Below, one piece after another: positions 1 through 6,544 of a stretch of 7,609 nucleotides of DNA. Positions within the stretch are counted from its first letter, which is position 1. Each line of letters begins with the position of its first letter. Under the pieces are notes generated by a model. That model was not told the DNA's origin, made no database searches, and saw only the letters and a list, made by a program, of their open reading frames with translations. The translations under genes were made by a program, and so were the position numbers. The DNA is from Planctomycetota bacterium (lineage in GTDB: Bacteria; Planctomycetota; UBA1135; GCA-002686595): NCBI GenBank assembly GCA_027623615.1, contig JAQBVH010000135.1, positions 1-7,609 of the forward strand. The letters run 5' to 3'.

Positions 1-1
1 T

Positions 2-910
2 GGTGAGCCGTGCTGCGATTGGATTGGCGGCGGCGGCGCGGGGCACTTCGTCAAGATGGTCCACAACGGCATCGAGTACGCCGACATGCAGCTGATCGCG
101 GAGGTGTACGACCTCCTGCGTCGCGCGCTCGGTTGCTCGCCGGCGGAGGCCGGCCAGCACTTCGCTGCCTGGAACGAGGGACCGCTCGAGTCCTTCCTCG
201 TCGAGCTGACCGCGCGCGTGCTGCAGGTCGAGGACGACGGTCAGGCGCGGGTCGAGCGCATCCTCGATCGCGCCGGCCAGAAGGGCACGGGCCGCTGGAC
301 GGTGATGGAGGCCGTCGAGCGCGCGGTGCCGATCCCCACGATCGCGGCGGCGCTGGACGCGCGCGTCCTGTCGAGCCTCAAGCACGAGCGCGTCGCCGCG
401 AGCGCAGCCCTCGCCGGGCCGCCCGACCCGCCGACCCATGCGGTCACGCCCGAACGCCTCGACGTCCTGGCCCAGGCCTTGCTCGTCGGCAAGCTGTGCG
501 CCTACGCCCAGGGCCTGGCCCTGATCCAGCGCGTCTCCGAGGAGGAGGGTTGGAACGTCGACCTGGCCGAGATGGCTCGCATCTGGAGCGGCGGCTGCAT
601 CATCCGCGCGCGGCTGCTCGCGGACGTGCGCGCGGCCTACACCGGCGAGGCGCCCGCGAACCTGCTCGTGCACCCGACGATCGCCGCCCAGGTCGAGGCG
701 GCCGCGCCCGCCCTGCGCCAGGTCGTGGCCGAGGCCGCGGCGCGTGGCATCCCGACGCCCGCGCTGGCCTCGAGCCTGGCTTACCTCGACGCGTATCGCT
801 CGGCGGACCTGCCCCAGAACCTGATCCAGGCCCAGCGCGACGCGTTCGGCGGGCACTCCTACCAGCTGAAGAGCGACCCGGACGGGCCGGCGGTGCGCGC
901 GGACTGGTAG
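2..910 (+). CDS. gnd: 6-phosphogluconate dehydrogenase (decarboxylating), 5'-truncated by the window
   Basis: This cytoplasmic enzyme of the oxidative pentose phosphate pathway converts 6-phosphogluconate and NADP+ to ribulose 5-phosphate, CO2 and NADPH. The frame is open from the window edge; 302 codons are visible of roughly 470 usual for the family, so the NADP-binding Rossmann domain lies outside. The visible part opens with the family signature GHFVKMVHNGIEY, which holds the catalytic Lys, the His-Asn pair and the catalytic Glu. Further family blocks follow: GTGRWT (Arg where the animal and E. coli enzymes have Lys, a substitution also known in actinobacterial enzymes), LSSLKHERVAAS, and IWSGGCIIRA. 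The end is QRDAFGGHSY, which keeps the Arg and His that reach into the partner subunit's substrate site. It ends at TAG 908-910, 41 bases before the next gene. Everything visible suggests a functional enzyme; recognition is by motif only. Confidence 0.96.
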   Translation, partial: GEPCCDWIGGGGAGHFVKMVHNGIEYADMQLIAEVYDLLRRALGCSPAEAGQHFAAWNEGPLESFLVELTARVLQVEDDGQARVERILDRAGQKGTGRWTVMEAVERAVPIPTIAAALDARVLSSLKHERVAASAALAGPPDPPTHAVTPERLDVLAQALLVGKLCAYAQGLALIQRVSEEEGWNVDLAEMARIWSGGCIIRARLLADVRAAYTGEAPANLLVHPTIAAQVEAAAPALRQVVAEAAARGIPTPALASSLAYLDAYRSADLPQNLIQAQRDAFGGHSYQLKSDPDGPAVRADW

Positions 911-951
911 CGCCGGACTGCGACCCGGGCACGCTTCGTACGATCACGCCG

Positions 952-1698
952 ATGGCCCACCCCGCCCTCGCCACGACGGCACACCGCCCCTGGCCGCTGC
1001 CGCCGGCTCCGCACGTGATGCAGATGGACTGGGAGGAGCTGCTCTTCGCCCACTGGCCCGTCCCCGCGCGGGTGCTACGTGATCACATCCCGCCGCAGCT
1101 CGAGCTGGAGCAGTTCGAGGGCGAGGCGTTCCTCGGCCTCGTTCCCTTCCGCATGAACCGCGTGCGGCCGCGGGTCACGCCGGCCTTGCCTGGGACGGCC
1201 TGCTTTCCCGAGCTCAACGTGCGTACGTACGTGCGTCATGGGGAGCGGCCAGGGGTGTGGTTCTTCTCCCTCGACGCTGCGTCCTGGTTGTCGGTCCGGC
1301 TCGCGCGGGTCGGTTTCGGCTTGCCCTACTTCGACGCGCGCATGGGCATCGAGGTGGGGGAGCGCGGCGTCGTGTTCCGCAGCCGGCGCGTGCAGCGCGG
1401 CGCCTGGCCCGCGGAGTTCGTCGGCGAGTACCGACCGACAGGACCCGTGAGCCTCGCGCAGCCAGGCACCCTCGAGGCGTTCCTCGTGGAGCGTTACTGC
1501 TTGTACAGCCTGCGGCGGGGACGGCTGATGCGCGGGGAGGTCGCCCACCCTCCTTGGCCCCTGCAGCCCGCGGAGGCGGAGCTGCGCGTGAACACGATGG
1601 CGAGCCAGTTACAGTGCCGGCTGGCGGGGCCGCCGCCGTTGCTCCACTATTCCAAGGTCCTGGCCACCGTGGCCTGGGCCCCAAAGGTCGTGTCATGA
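952..1698 (+). CDS. DUF2071 / YqjF-family protein
   Basis: A 248-residue protein of the DUF2071 family (Bacillus YqjF type), which is thought to share the acetoacetate decarboxylase-like fold and has no established reaction. Family features are the opening block DWEELLFAHWPVP (about residues 26-38), the following IPPQLELEQFEGEAFLGLVPFRM, and the ELNVRTYVR and GVWFFSLDA segments (roughly residues 85-110). A YCLYS segment and a C-terminal LHYSKVLATVAW complete the typical pattern, and length is normal for the family. There is no signal peptide, so it should be cytoplasmic. The ATG at 952 gives the longest form, but no clear Shine-Dalgarno precedes it; ATG 1018 or 1024, just before the conserved DWEELLF block, are reasonable alternatives. 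It starts 41 bases after gnd and its stop overlaps the next ATG, which suggests cotranscription. No metabolic link to gnd is evident. Confidence 0.85.
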   Translation: MAHPALATTAHRPWPLPPAPHVMQMDWEELLFAHWPVPARVLRDHIPPQLELEQFEGEAFLGLVPFRMNRVRPRVTPALPGTACFPELNVRTYVRHGERPGVWFFSLDAASWLSVRLARVGFGLPYFDARMGIEVGERGVVFRSRRVQRGAWPAEFVGEYRPTGPVSLAQPGTLEAFLVERYCLYSLRRGRLMRGEVAHPPWPLQPAEAELRVNTMASQLQCRLAGPPPLLHYSKVLATVAWAPKVVS

Positions 1699-2366
1699 AG
1701 CTCTCCACCCCCTCGCTGCTCGCCTGCGCTCTCCTCGCGGGGGCGGCGGCCGGCGGCCTGACCGCCAGCCTGCTGAACGACTCGCCGATCGAGGTCGACG
1801 CCGCGGCGCCGAGCCGGGGCGTCCCGTCCGAAGTCGGCGACCAGCTGAAGGCCCTCGGCCGCGACAACCGTGCCCTGCGCAGCCGCGTCGACATGCTGGC
1901 CGCCAAGCTGGCGGGCAGCGATCGTTCCCCGGTCGAGGGCTATCTGACCAGGGCCGACCTGGAGGAGCTGCTCGAGTCGCTGCAGCGCCCGGACGCCTCA
2001 CCCCTGAAGCCGGCCGGGGTCGAGTTCAAGGACACCGTCGCCGACGCCCTCGCGGACGTGCGCCGCGAGGAAGCAGCTGCGCGCGCGATCCAGCGGGGGG
2101 AGAAGGCGATCGCCCAGCTCGACGGGCGGACGGCCAAGATGACCGACTGGCTGGGCCTCGACCCGGGTCAGTCGGAGCGCATGCGCGAGATCCTCGAGGC
2201 CCAGTTGGCCCGCGACATCGAGCTGGCGCAGCAATGGGAGTCGGGGGTCGACCCGGAGCTCCTCGGGCAGACCAAGCAGTCCAACGCGGACGCTTTCCGC
2301 GGGGACATGCAGGGCCTGTTGACCGCAGATCAGTGGGAGACCTACAGCTCGCGGGGCAAGGAGTAG
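1695..2366 (+). CDS. Exported or membrane-anchored coiled-coil protein, unknown function
   Basis: I do not recognise a specific family for this 223-residue protein. Residues 1-27 form a hydrophobic stretch after MKLSTPS, which is either an uncleaved N-terminal anchor or a signal peptide, so the rest should lie in the periplasm. Residues about 46-75 have the heptad-like spacing of a short coiled coil. Residues 85-180 are largely charged and helical. The segment DWLGLDPGQSERMREILEAQ (151-170) and the closing LLTADQWETYSS (208-219) resemble the LxLtxeQ...M..I helices of periplasmic Spy/CpxP-like and heavy-metal-sensor proteins, but this likeness is weak and no metal ligand motif is visible. The ATG overlaps the TGA of the DUF2071 gene (ATGA), with AAAGG seven bases upstream as a plausible ribosome site, so translational coupling is likely. 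Confidence 0.75.
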   Translation: MKLSTPSLLACALLAGAAAGGLTASLLNDSPIEVDAAAPSRGVPSEVGDQLKALGRDNRALRSRVDMLAAKLAGSDRSPVEGYLTRADLEELLESLQRPDASPLKPAGVEFKDTVADALADVRREEAAARAIQRGEKAIAQLDGRTAKMTDWLGLDPGQSERMREILEAQLARDIELAQQWESGVDPELLGQTKQSNADAFRGDMQGLLTADQWETYSSRGKE

Positions 2367-2492
2367 CGCTGGTCGGTCGATAACCTCCGTAGCTGGCCGG
2401 ACTTGGGACGAGAACGATCTCCGAACGTCCCCGGGTCGGTCGCGCGTAGGATGATGTCTCGGACCCCTCCACGGAGACCCCGGAAGTAGCCC
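2367..2492. other. Intergenic spacer before the secreted-protein gene
   Basis: This 126-base gap holds no convincing terminator for the upstream gene. TAGGAT at 2447-2452 is a loose match to a -10 box, without a good -35 at the expected distance. GGAAG at 2482-2486, six bases before the ATG at 2493, is the likely ribosome site. GGTCGGTCG occurs twice (starting near 2370 and 2435), probably by chance given the composition. Whether a separate promoter lies here cannot be decided by eye. Confidence 0.4.
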
Positions 2493-3617
2493 ATGAAACG
2501 TCTCACCCTCGGCGCCCTCGCCCTCGCGCCCCTCGCCACGGCTGGCGAGACCGGCCAGGTCGACCTGACTTACAAGACCTATCGCACCTGGCAGCTCGAG
2601 CTTCCGGCGGAGGTCTACACCAAGGTCGCTGGTGAACTGCCGGGTGGCTTCGCGGTGTCCCTCGACGGCGTCAAGCTGCTGGTCGACGCGGACGGCGACG
2701 GCACCCTCGAGCGCACGATCGAGGGCCATGTGGACGACCTCGGCGTTCGCTCGGCGATGCTCGTCTGCCGCAAGGGTGAAGGACGCGCGGTCGGCTATCG
2801 CCTGAAGGACGACGGCCAGGGTTGGCACTACGCGCCGGCGGGCGCCGCGGTCGGCAAGGTGCTGGGCACCAAGCTGCAGCTCATCGACCAGGATGGTGAC
2901 GGTCGCTTCACCGGCTTTGGCACGGACGCGATGATCGTCGGCACGGGCAAGCGCGCCCAGTTCCTGTCGGACGTGATCAACCTGGGCGGCGCGCTCTACA
3001 CGATCGAGGTGGCCGAGGACGGCTCCTCGCTGAGCTACGCGCCCTACAGCGGTCCGGTCGGCACGCTCGACTTCACGACCGAGCTCGACGCCGAGGCCAA
3101 GCTGTTGACGGCGATCGTCAGGAGCAAGGACGGCAAGCGCTCGTTCGACCTCGCCCTCGCTCCGACGGGCCTGCAGGTCCCCGCGGGCGACTACGAGATC
3201 CACAGCGGCAGCTTCGGCCTCGGCAAGGCCACGGTCCAGATCCAGCCCGGTCACTCGAAGCCGATGACCGTCGTCGCGGACGGCAAGCAGACCCTCGACT
3301 GGGGCGGCCCGGTGCGCGCCGAGTTTGCCTACCAGCGCCAGGGCAGCGAGATCGCCTTCCACCCCGACTACGTCTGGTACTACGGCGCCGCGGGCGAGCA
3401 GTACCTCGGCTGGCACCCCATTGGCAAGTCCCCCGAGTTCCAGGTCATGGAGCGCGACTCCGGCGCCGAGCTCGCCAAGGCGGTGTTCCCAGGCAGCTCA
3501 TGAGGCTGCAGCTTCGTTCCGGTCGCCGTGAGCGTACCGGCCAGCGCCAACATCAAGATCGAGATGACCTCCGACACCTTCGCCTTCGGCGAGGTGAAAG
3601 GCGTCCCGCGCCTGTAG
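2493..3617 (+). CDS. Secreted protein with two DxDxDG loops; in-frame TGA at codon 337, candidate selenoprotein
   Basis: No known family is recognised. MKRLTLGALALAPLATA is a short signal peptide with likely cleavage after residue 17, so the product should be exported. Two acidic loops, DADGDG (65-70) and DQDGDG (132-137), have the DxDxDG form of EF-hand/dockerin-like calcium loops. Most of the rest alternates short beta-strand-like segments, and residues about 275-374 read like an immunoglobulin-type sandwich. The frame meets TGA at 3501-3503 (codon 337). It then continues in register for 37 codons, 34 ending in G or C, to TAG 3615-3617, shortly before a terminator. Full length would be 374 residues. 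Stopping at TGA gives 336 residues and removes what look like the last strands of the C-terminal domain. Decoding TGA as selenocysteine would give U337-G338-C339. The alternatives are a nonsense mutation, a sequencing error, or a genuine stop at 3503. The ATG choice is supported by GGAAG six bases upstream and by the signal peptide. The gene is certain to 3503; the extension is probable. Confidence 0.65.
3501..3503 (+). other. In-frame TGA, candidate selenocysteine codon
   Basis: This TGA interrupts a frame that has coding character on both sides; the reading register is unchanged across it, so no frameshift needs to be assumed. The surrounding residues are GSS-[TGA]-GCSF, placing a Cys two residues later. 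A hairpin of bacterial SECIS type follows at 3519. Selenocysteine insertion is an inference: no selA, selB, selD or selC is in the window and no cysteine homologue could be compared. Confidence 0.45.
3519..3540 (+). promoter_or_regulatory. Candidate bacterial SECIS hairpin
   Basis: CCGGT (3519-3523) pairs with ACCGG (3536-3540) and CGC (3524-3526) with GCG (3532-3534), leaving one bulged T at 3535 and the five-base loop CGTGA (3527-3531). The stem starts 15 bases after the TGA, and the loop G and T are at positions 28 and 29 counting the T of TGA as 1. In E. coli fdhF the SelB-contacted G and U are at 23 and 24, and bacterial SECIS models accept a range of distances with a G in the first two loop bases, which holds here. 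In fdhF the bulged U is on the 5' side; here it is on the 3' side. GCTG (3505-3508) could pair with CAGC (3542-3545) as a lower stem. Chance hairpins are common in GC-rich DNA, so the case rests on position plus coding context. Confidence 0.4.
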
Positions 3618-3636
3618 CGCGCGATCACGATCACCG

Positions 3637-3669
3637 AAGGCCCGCTCCCCCGATGGGGGAGCGGGCCTT
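3637..3669. terminator. Strong intrinsic terminator between convergent genes
   Basis: A perfect 15-bp inverted repeat, AAGGCCCGCTCCCCC (3637-3651) and its complement (3655-3669), closes on a GAT loop. The + strand continues with CTTCTTCGTCTT, a T-rich run suited to rho-independent termination of the gene ending at 3617 (or 3503). The symmetric stem lies 21 bases beyond the stop of the - strand CotH gene and could also end that transcript, although the bases after it in that direction are not T-rich. Confidence 0.85.
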
Positions 3670-3690
3670 CTTCGTCTTGTCGGAGGCTGG

Positions 3691-4884
3691 TCAGTCGTTG
3701 GCGATCTGGCTCAGCACGTTTGCCTTGCGCTGGACGATCCAGTCCTGCTTGGACTGGAAGTGGCCCGCGATCGCGGCGCCCGTCCCAATCCTGTTGTTGG
3801 GATCGAGCTCGAGCCAGGGGGTCAGGATGGGCTCCATCTGGTCCAAGAACTGGGCGGCCTCGGCCTCGTGCATCGGTCCCTGCAGGAGGTCGGTCAGGAT
3901 CTGCTTGAACTGATCACGGAACGCCGGCACGCCGAGGAGCGCGTCGGCGTAGTGATCTCCGGGGTTGAAGATGTCGTGGTTCAACTTGGTCATGACCGAG
4001 TCGAGATCCCACGGGTAGTACTGGCGCTTCTGGCCCGTGGAGAAGTCGGCGAACATGACGTTCTTGCCCTTGGAGAACAGGGAGTCTCCGTGGGAGAGGA
4101 AGGCGTTGACCGCTCCGACCGTGAGCATGCCCTTCATGTCGACCAGGGCGGTGAGGTCCACGAAGAGCCCGCTCGGATCGGGGGGCGGGCACCCACCGTT
4201 GGGGCTCTGGAACGGGTCGTAGCAGAGGTACTGCCACACCGGACTGTCGCCGGTGCCCGCCTTGAGCGTGGTGCTGTAGACGTCGTCCAGGTGATAGAGC
4301 CAGGTCTCGTCCTTCACCCAGACGCCACGGTTCTTCAGGAACGACTTGTCGCGCTGCTCGGCGTTGACATAGAGCCCGGTGTAGACGCCGTTGATCGAGA
4401 CCGTGGCCCAGTTCGCGAGGGCGGCCTCGTAGTCGTACCCGATCGGACCGGTCGCCATGCGGTGCAGCGCCCAACCGAGGCCCTCGGTGACGACGTCCTC
4501 GTCGTCACCGTTCTCCAGGCTGAGCTTCTTCAGGTCGTACCAGGCCTGCCCGTCGACGTACTCGTTGACGTCGATCTTGAGGCTGACCTTGTCGAACCCC
4601 GCCGCGCTGGTGAGGGCGTCGCAGGACTTGCGCCGGACGCTGACGAGGATCGCGGGGTCGTTGCCCATCCACATCAAGGCTGGAACCTCGATGTCGAAGG
4701 TCAGGTCGTGCTGGATCGTGCTCCAGTCCGAGGGGGACATGGAGAGATTGATGTGCAGGACAGTCTCGGGGGCAAAGACCTCCGGCCATCCGGGGTTGGG
4801 ACGCAGGACAGGCGGCTTCGAGACTTGAGCCGAGGCCAGTGAGGACAAGCAGAGCAGGGGCGCAACGAGACGCGGGCAGGGCAT
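3691..4884 (-). CDS. CotH kinase-family protein, secreted
   Basis: A 397-residue member of the CotH family, named for the Bacillus spore-coat protein kinase CotH and common as exported proteins in many bacteria. Residues 1-19 (hydrophobic core then LASAQ) form a signal peptide with probable cleavage before Gln20. Family landmarks occur in order: VLHINLSMSPSDW (42-54), SLKIDVNEY (101-109) with the ATP-site-type Lys103, LKKLSLEN (118-125), and ATVSINGVYTGLYVNAEQRDKSFLKN (160-185). They are followed by NAFLSHGDSLF (260-270, Asp267) and YYPWDLDS (289-296), whose Asp residues match the family's catalytic and metal-binding acids. Cys221 and Cys232 could form a disulfide. GGAGG lies six bases upstream of the ATG, supporting the start. 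The gene follows the S51 gene by 46 bases in the same direction and ends before the 3637-3669 terminator. The protein substrate is unknown and kinase activity is inferred from the family. Confidence 0.88.
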   Translation of the reverse strand: MPCPRLVAPLLCLSSLASAQVSKPPVLRPNPGWPEVFAPETVLHINLSMSPSDWSTIQHDLTFDIEVPALMWMGNDPAILVSVRRKSCDALTSAAGFDKVSLKIDVNEYVDGQAWYDLKKLSLENGDDEDVVTEGLGWALHRMATGPIGYDYEAALANWATVSINGVYTGLYVNAEQRDKSFLKNRGVWVKDETWLYHLDDVYSTTLKAGTGDSPVWQYLCYDPFQSPNGGCPPPDPSGLFVDLTALVDMKGMLTVGAVNAFLSHGDSLFSKGKNVMFADFSTGQKRQYYPWDLDSVMTKLNHDIFNPGDHYADALLGVPAFRDQFKQILTDLLQGPMHEAEAAQFLDQMEPILTPWLELDPNNRIGTGAAIAGHFQSKQDWIVQRKANVLSQIAND

Positions 4885-4886
4885 GA

Positions 4887-4908
4887 GGAACCTCCAGGGT
4901 GTGGTTCC
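4887..4908 (-). promoter_or_regulatory. Small hairpin over the CotH ribosome-binding site
   Basis: On the - strand, GGAACC (4908-4903) can pair with GGTTCC (4892-4887) across a ten-base loop. The Shine-Dalgarno GGAGG (4895-4891) lies half in the loop and half in the 3' arm, and the hairpin ends two bases before the ATG at 4884. It could lower translation of the CotH gene relative to the upstream S51 gene. Six base pairs with a large loop may be only marginally stable. Confidence 0.3.
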
Positions 4909-4930
4909 AGTGTAAGTGAGAATCCGCGGT

Positions 4931-6475
4931 CTAGCGCTTCTTGCGGGCTTTCAGGTCGTACTCGTCACCCGCCGTCAGCTCGACGCGGTTCTTGCCCTTG
5001 CTCAGGTCGAAGAAGGTCACGACGAAGTCTCCGATGACCTCGGCCTCGCTGCCAGTGACCACGATGGCGGTCTTCTCGTCGATGCCGATTCCGAGCAGCT
5101 GGGGGTAGCTGGCCACCAGCTCTTCGAACTCGTCGTTGCGCTCGCGCTGCAGGAAGTGCGCGTCGACGATCACGCCCGGCAGGAGCGCGAGGCCCTGGCG
5201 GTAGCCCTCGAACTCGAGCGTGCGGTTGCTGCGCGGGTCGCCGCGCACGAGGAAGTCCCCGATCACCTGCGCGCCTGCGGAGCTGCCTGCGACGACGCCA
5301 CCGCGCGCGAGCAACTCGGACAGGAGCTCCTGGCACCGTGTCCCCTGGTAGGCGTCCATCACTCGATACGTCCGGCCGCCGTCGATCCAGACGCCGTCGG
5401 CTTCCTCGAGCAGCGCGTGCAGGGCCGCGTCCTGGTCGGCGGCGCGCGGGCTGCGTGCGTGCAGCGTGACGACCTCCTCGCAGCCGAGCTCGCGCAGTTC
5501 GTCAGCGCTGTAGGAGTCCGGCTCCTCTCCCGGACCGATCTCCGCTCCGCTCGGGATGCACACGAACTTGGCGCCCTTGCCGCCGGCCGCTTCCACGAAG
5601 CGCTCGAAGGCTTCGGCGGTCCCGCCTCCGCCGCCGTGCAGGATCAGCGTGCCGCGCTTCAAGCTCGGCAGCGCGGCCTGGGCGGGCGGATACACGGGAC
5701 CTGTCCGCAGCCGCGCTGAGCGTCGCCAGGACAACAGGTCGAAGTCGTAGGGCGGGATGTCGCCGACGTCGAAGGCGTCGATCGCGTCCTCCACCTCACG
5801 GCGCTTGGGCCAATCGCCGTGCGCGGCGACGAGGGCCGTCACGTCGCCCGCGCCCATCGCACCCACACGACGACCCGCGTGGACGACCATCGCCGTCTCG
5901 TCCTCGATGCCCCAGCCGACCGACCCCGGACGCTCCGTCAGCGCCTTCTCCAGCACGCCGTCCTTGGCCTGTCGATGGCCGAGGTGCACGACCGCGTCCT
6001 GGAGCAAGCCCAGGCCGCCGACCACCAACTCGTCCTTGCCGTCGAGGTGAGCGCCGGCGAGCACCTCGCTCCCACCGACCACACCTCCACGCTCGAGCAC
6101 ACCGCGCACGAGGGACTGAAGGAGGGCATCGCCTTGCAGGTCCGGGGCGACCTCCTCGATCCAAAGCCCGTCTGCGGCGAGCAGGGCGAGGAGGACCGCC
6201 TCCTCCCGCAGCTGCTTGCCCGTGCCGACTCCGAGCCCTCGCACGGACACGGCTCCGACCCTCTCCCAGGGCTTGGTCTTCGGGCCCGAGCCCTTGCCGG
6301 ACAACAGGACCACCTCCGCGATCGACCCCCCCGCCAGTCCGAGGAAGGTCTTGCGGACACAGTCAGGGACCGAGCCAGTGCCTGTGATCACCAGTGATCC
6401 CGGCAGCGGCGCGACGAACTCCGTGGAGTCCTGGACGGGCGAGAGGAGCAGGACGAGGGGCAGCGCCGCGAGCAT
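4931..6475 (-). CDS. Secreted two-domain cyanophycinase-like protein (peptidase S51), N-terminal domain degenerate
   Basis: A 514-residue protein with two copies of the peptidase S51 fold. Residues 1-15 are a hydrophobic export signal. The C-terminal copy (about 275-478) has GGGGG (281-285), the nucleophile motif AGSSAGA (396-402, Ser399), then VDAHFLQRERNDEF (437-450) with the His and two Arg typical of cyanophycinases, and GIGIDEKTAIVV. The usual GGDQ-type motif is replaced by WIDGGRTYRV (363-372), so this is a divergent clade and cyanophycin need not be the substrate. The N-terminal copy (about 26-203) aligns with the same landmarks (ERGGVVGGSEVLAGA, then GWGIEDETAMVV) but has Glu137 at the nucleophile position and lacks the following His. 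Canonical cyanophycinases are about 270 residues with one domain. An earlier ATG at 6532 is open but has no ribosome site; the ATG at 6475 has GAGGA seven bases upstream and begins the signal peptide. It probably shares a transcript with the CotH gene. Confidence 0.85.
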   Translation of the reverse strand: MLAALPLVLLLSPVQDSTEFVAPLPGSLVITGTGSVPDCVRKTFLGLAGGSIAEVVLLSGKGSGPKTKPWERVGAVSVRGLGVGTGKQLREEAVLLALLAADGLWIEEVAPDLQGDALLQSLVRGVLERGGVVGGSEVLAGAHLDGKDELVVGGLGLLQDAVVHLGHRQAKDGVLEKALTERPGSVGWGIEDETAMVVHAGRRVGAMGAGDVTALVAAHGDWPKRREVEDAIDAFDVGDIPPYDFDLLSWRRSARLRTGPVYPPAQAALPSLKRGTLILHGGGGGTAEAFERFVEAAGGKGAKFVCIPSGAEIGPGEEPDSYSADELRELGCEEVVTLHARSPRAADQDAALHALLEEADGVWIDGGRTYRVMDAYQGTRCQELLSELLARGGVVAGSSAGAQVIGDFLVRGDPRSNRTLEFEGYRQGLALLPGVIVDAHFLQRERNDEFEELVASYPQLLGIGIDEKTAIVVTGSEAEVIGDFVVTFFDLSKGKNRVELTAGDEYDLKARKKR

Positions 6476-6544
6476 GAATGAGTCCTCGAGAGGGGGAGCG
6501 GTGAGCGACCGGAGTACCCCCGGGGTTGCCACGTGTCACAAGAA

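Noticed and set aside
854..907. The gnd C-terminus (GHSYQLKSDPDG onward) lacks the HTYxRxD...FHTxW tail of E. coli Gnd, at first suggesting lost substrate residues.
   Set aside because: The subunit-crossing Arg and His lie just before, in QRDAFGGH, and are intact. The tail resembles the animal-type HTYELL ending, so this is normal variation.
10..951. The reading frame used by the DUF2071 gene is open far upstream, from position 10.
   Set aside because: This part is an Arg- and Gly-rich shadow of gnd in another frame; the gnd frame has clear homology, and the DUF2071 protein starts at 952 or later.
1998..3416. A 472-codon - strand open frame opposite the secreted-protein gene.
   Set aside because: It is an antisense shadow with repetitive Leu/Arg/Ala composition that crosses two + strand genes and an intergenic gap.
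3500..3913. A + strand ATG overlapping the TGA (ATGA at 3500) opens a 137-codon frame that might be a coupled downstream gene.
   Set aside because: Its first part is an Arg-rich shadow of the in-frame tail, and it runs through the terminator stem and then antisense to the CotH gene, without coding character.
3760..4842. A 360-codon + strand open frame opposite the CotH gene.
   Set aside because: It mirrors the strongly supported CotH frame; long antisense frames are expected in DNA this GC-rich, and no domain is recognisable.
6476..6532. An earlier ATG at 6532 would add 19 residues to the S51 protein.
   Set aside because: No ribosome site precedes it, and the extension would place 19 extra residues before the hydrophobic signal; ATG 6475 has GAGGA at good spacing.
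6533..6538. CACGTG palindrome upstream of the S51 gene, a possible operator.
   Set aside because: A six-base palindrome is too short and too likely by chance to support a binding site.
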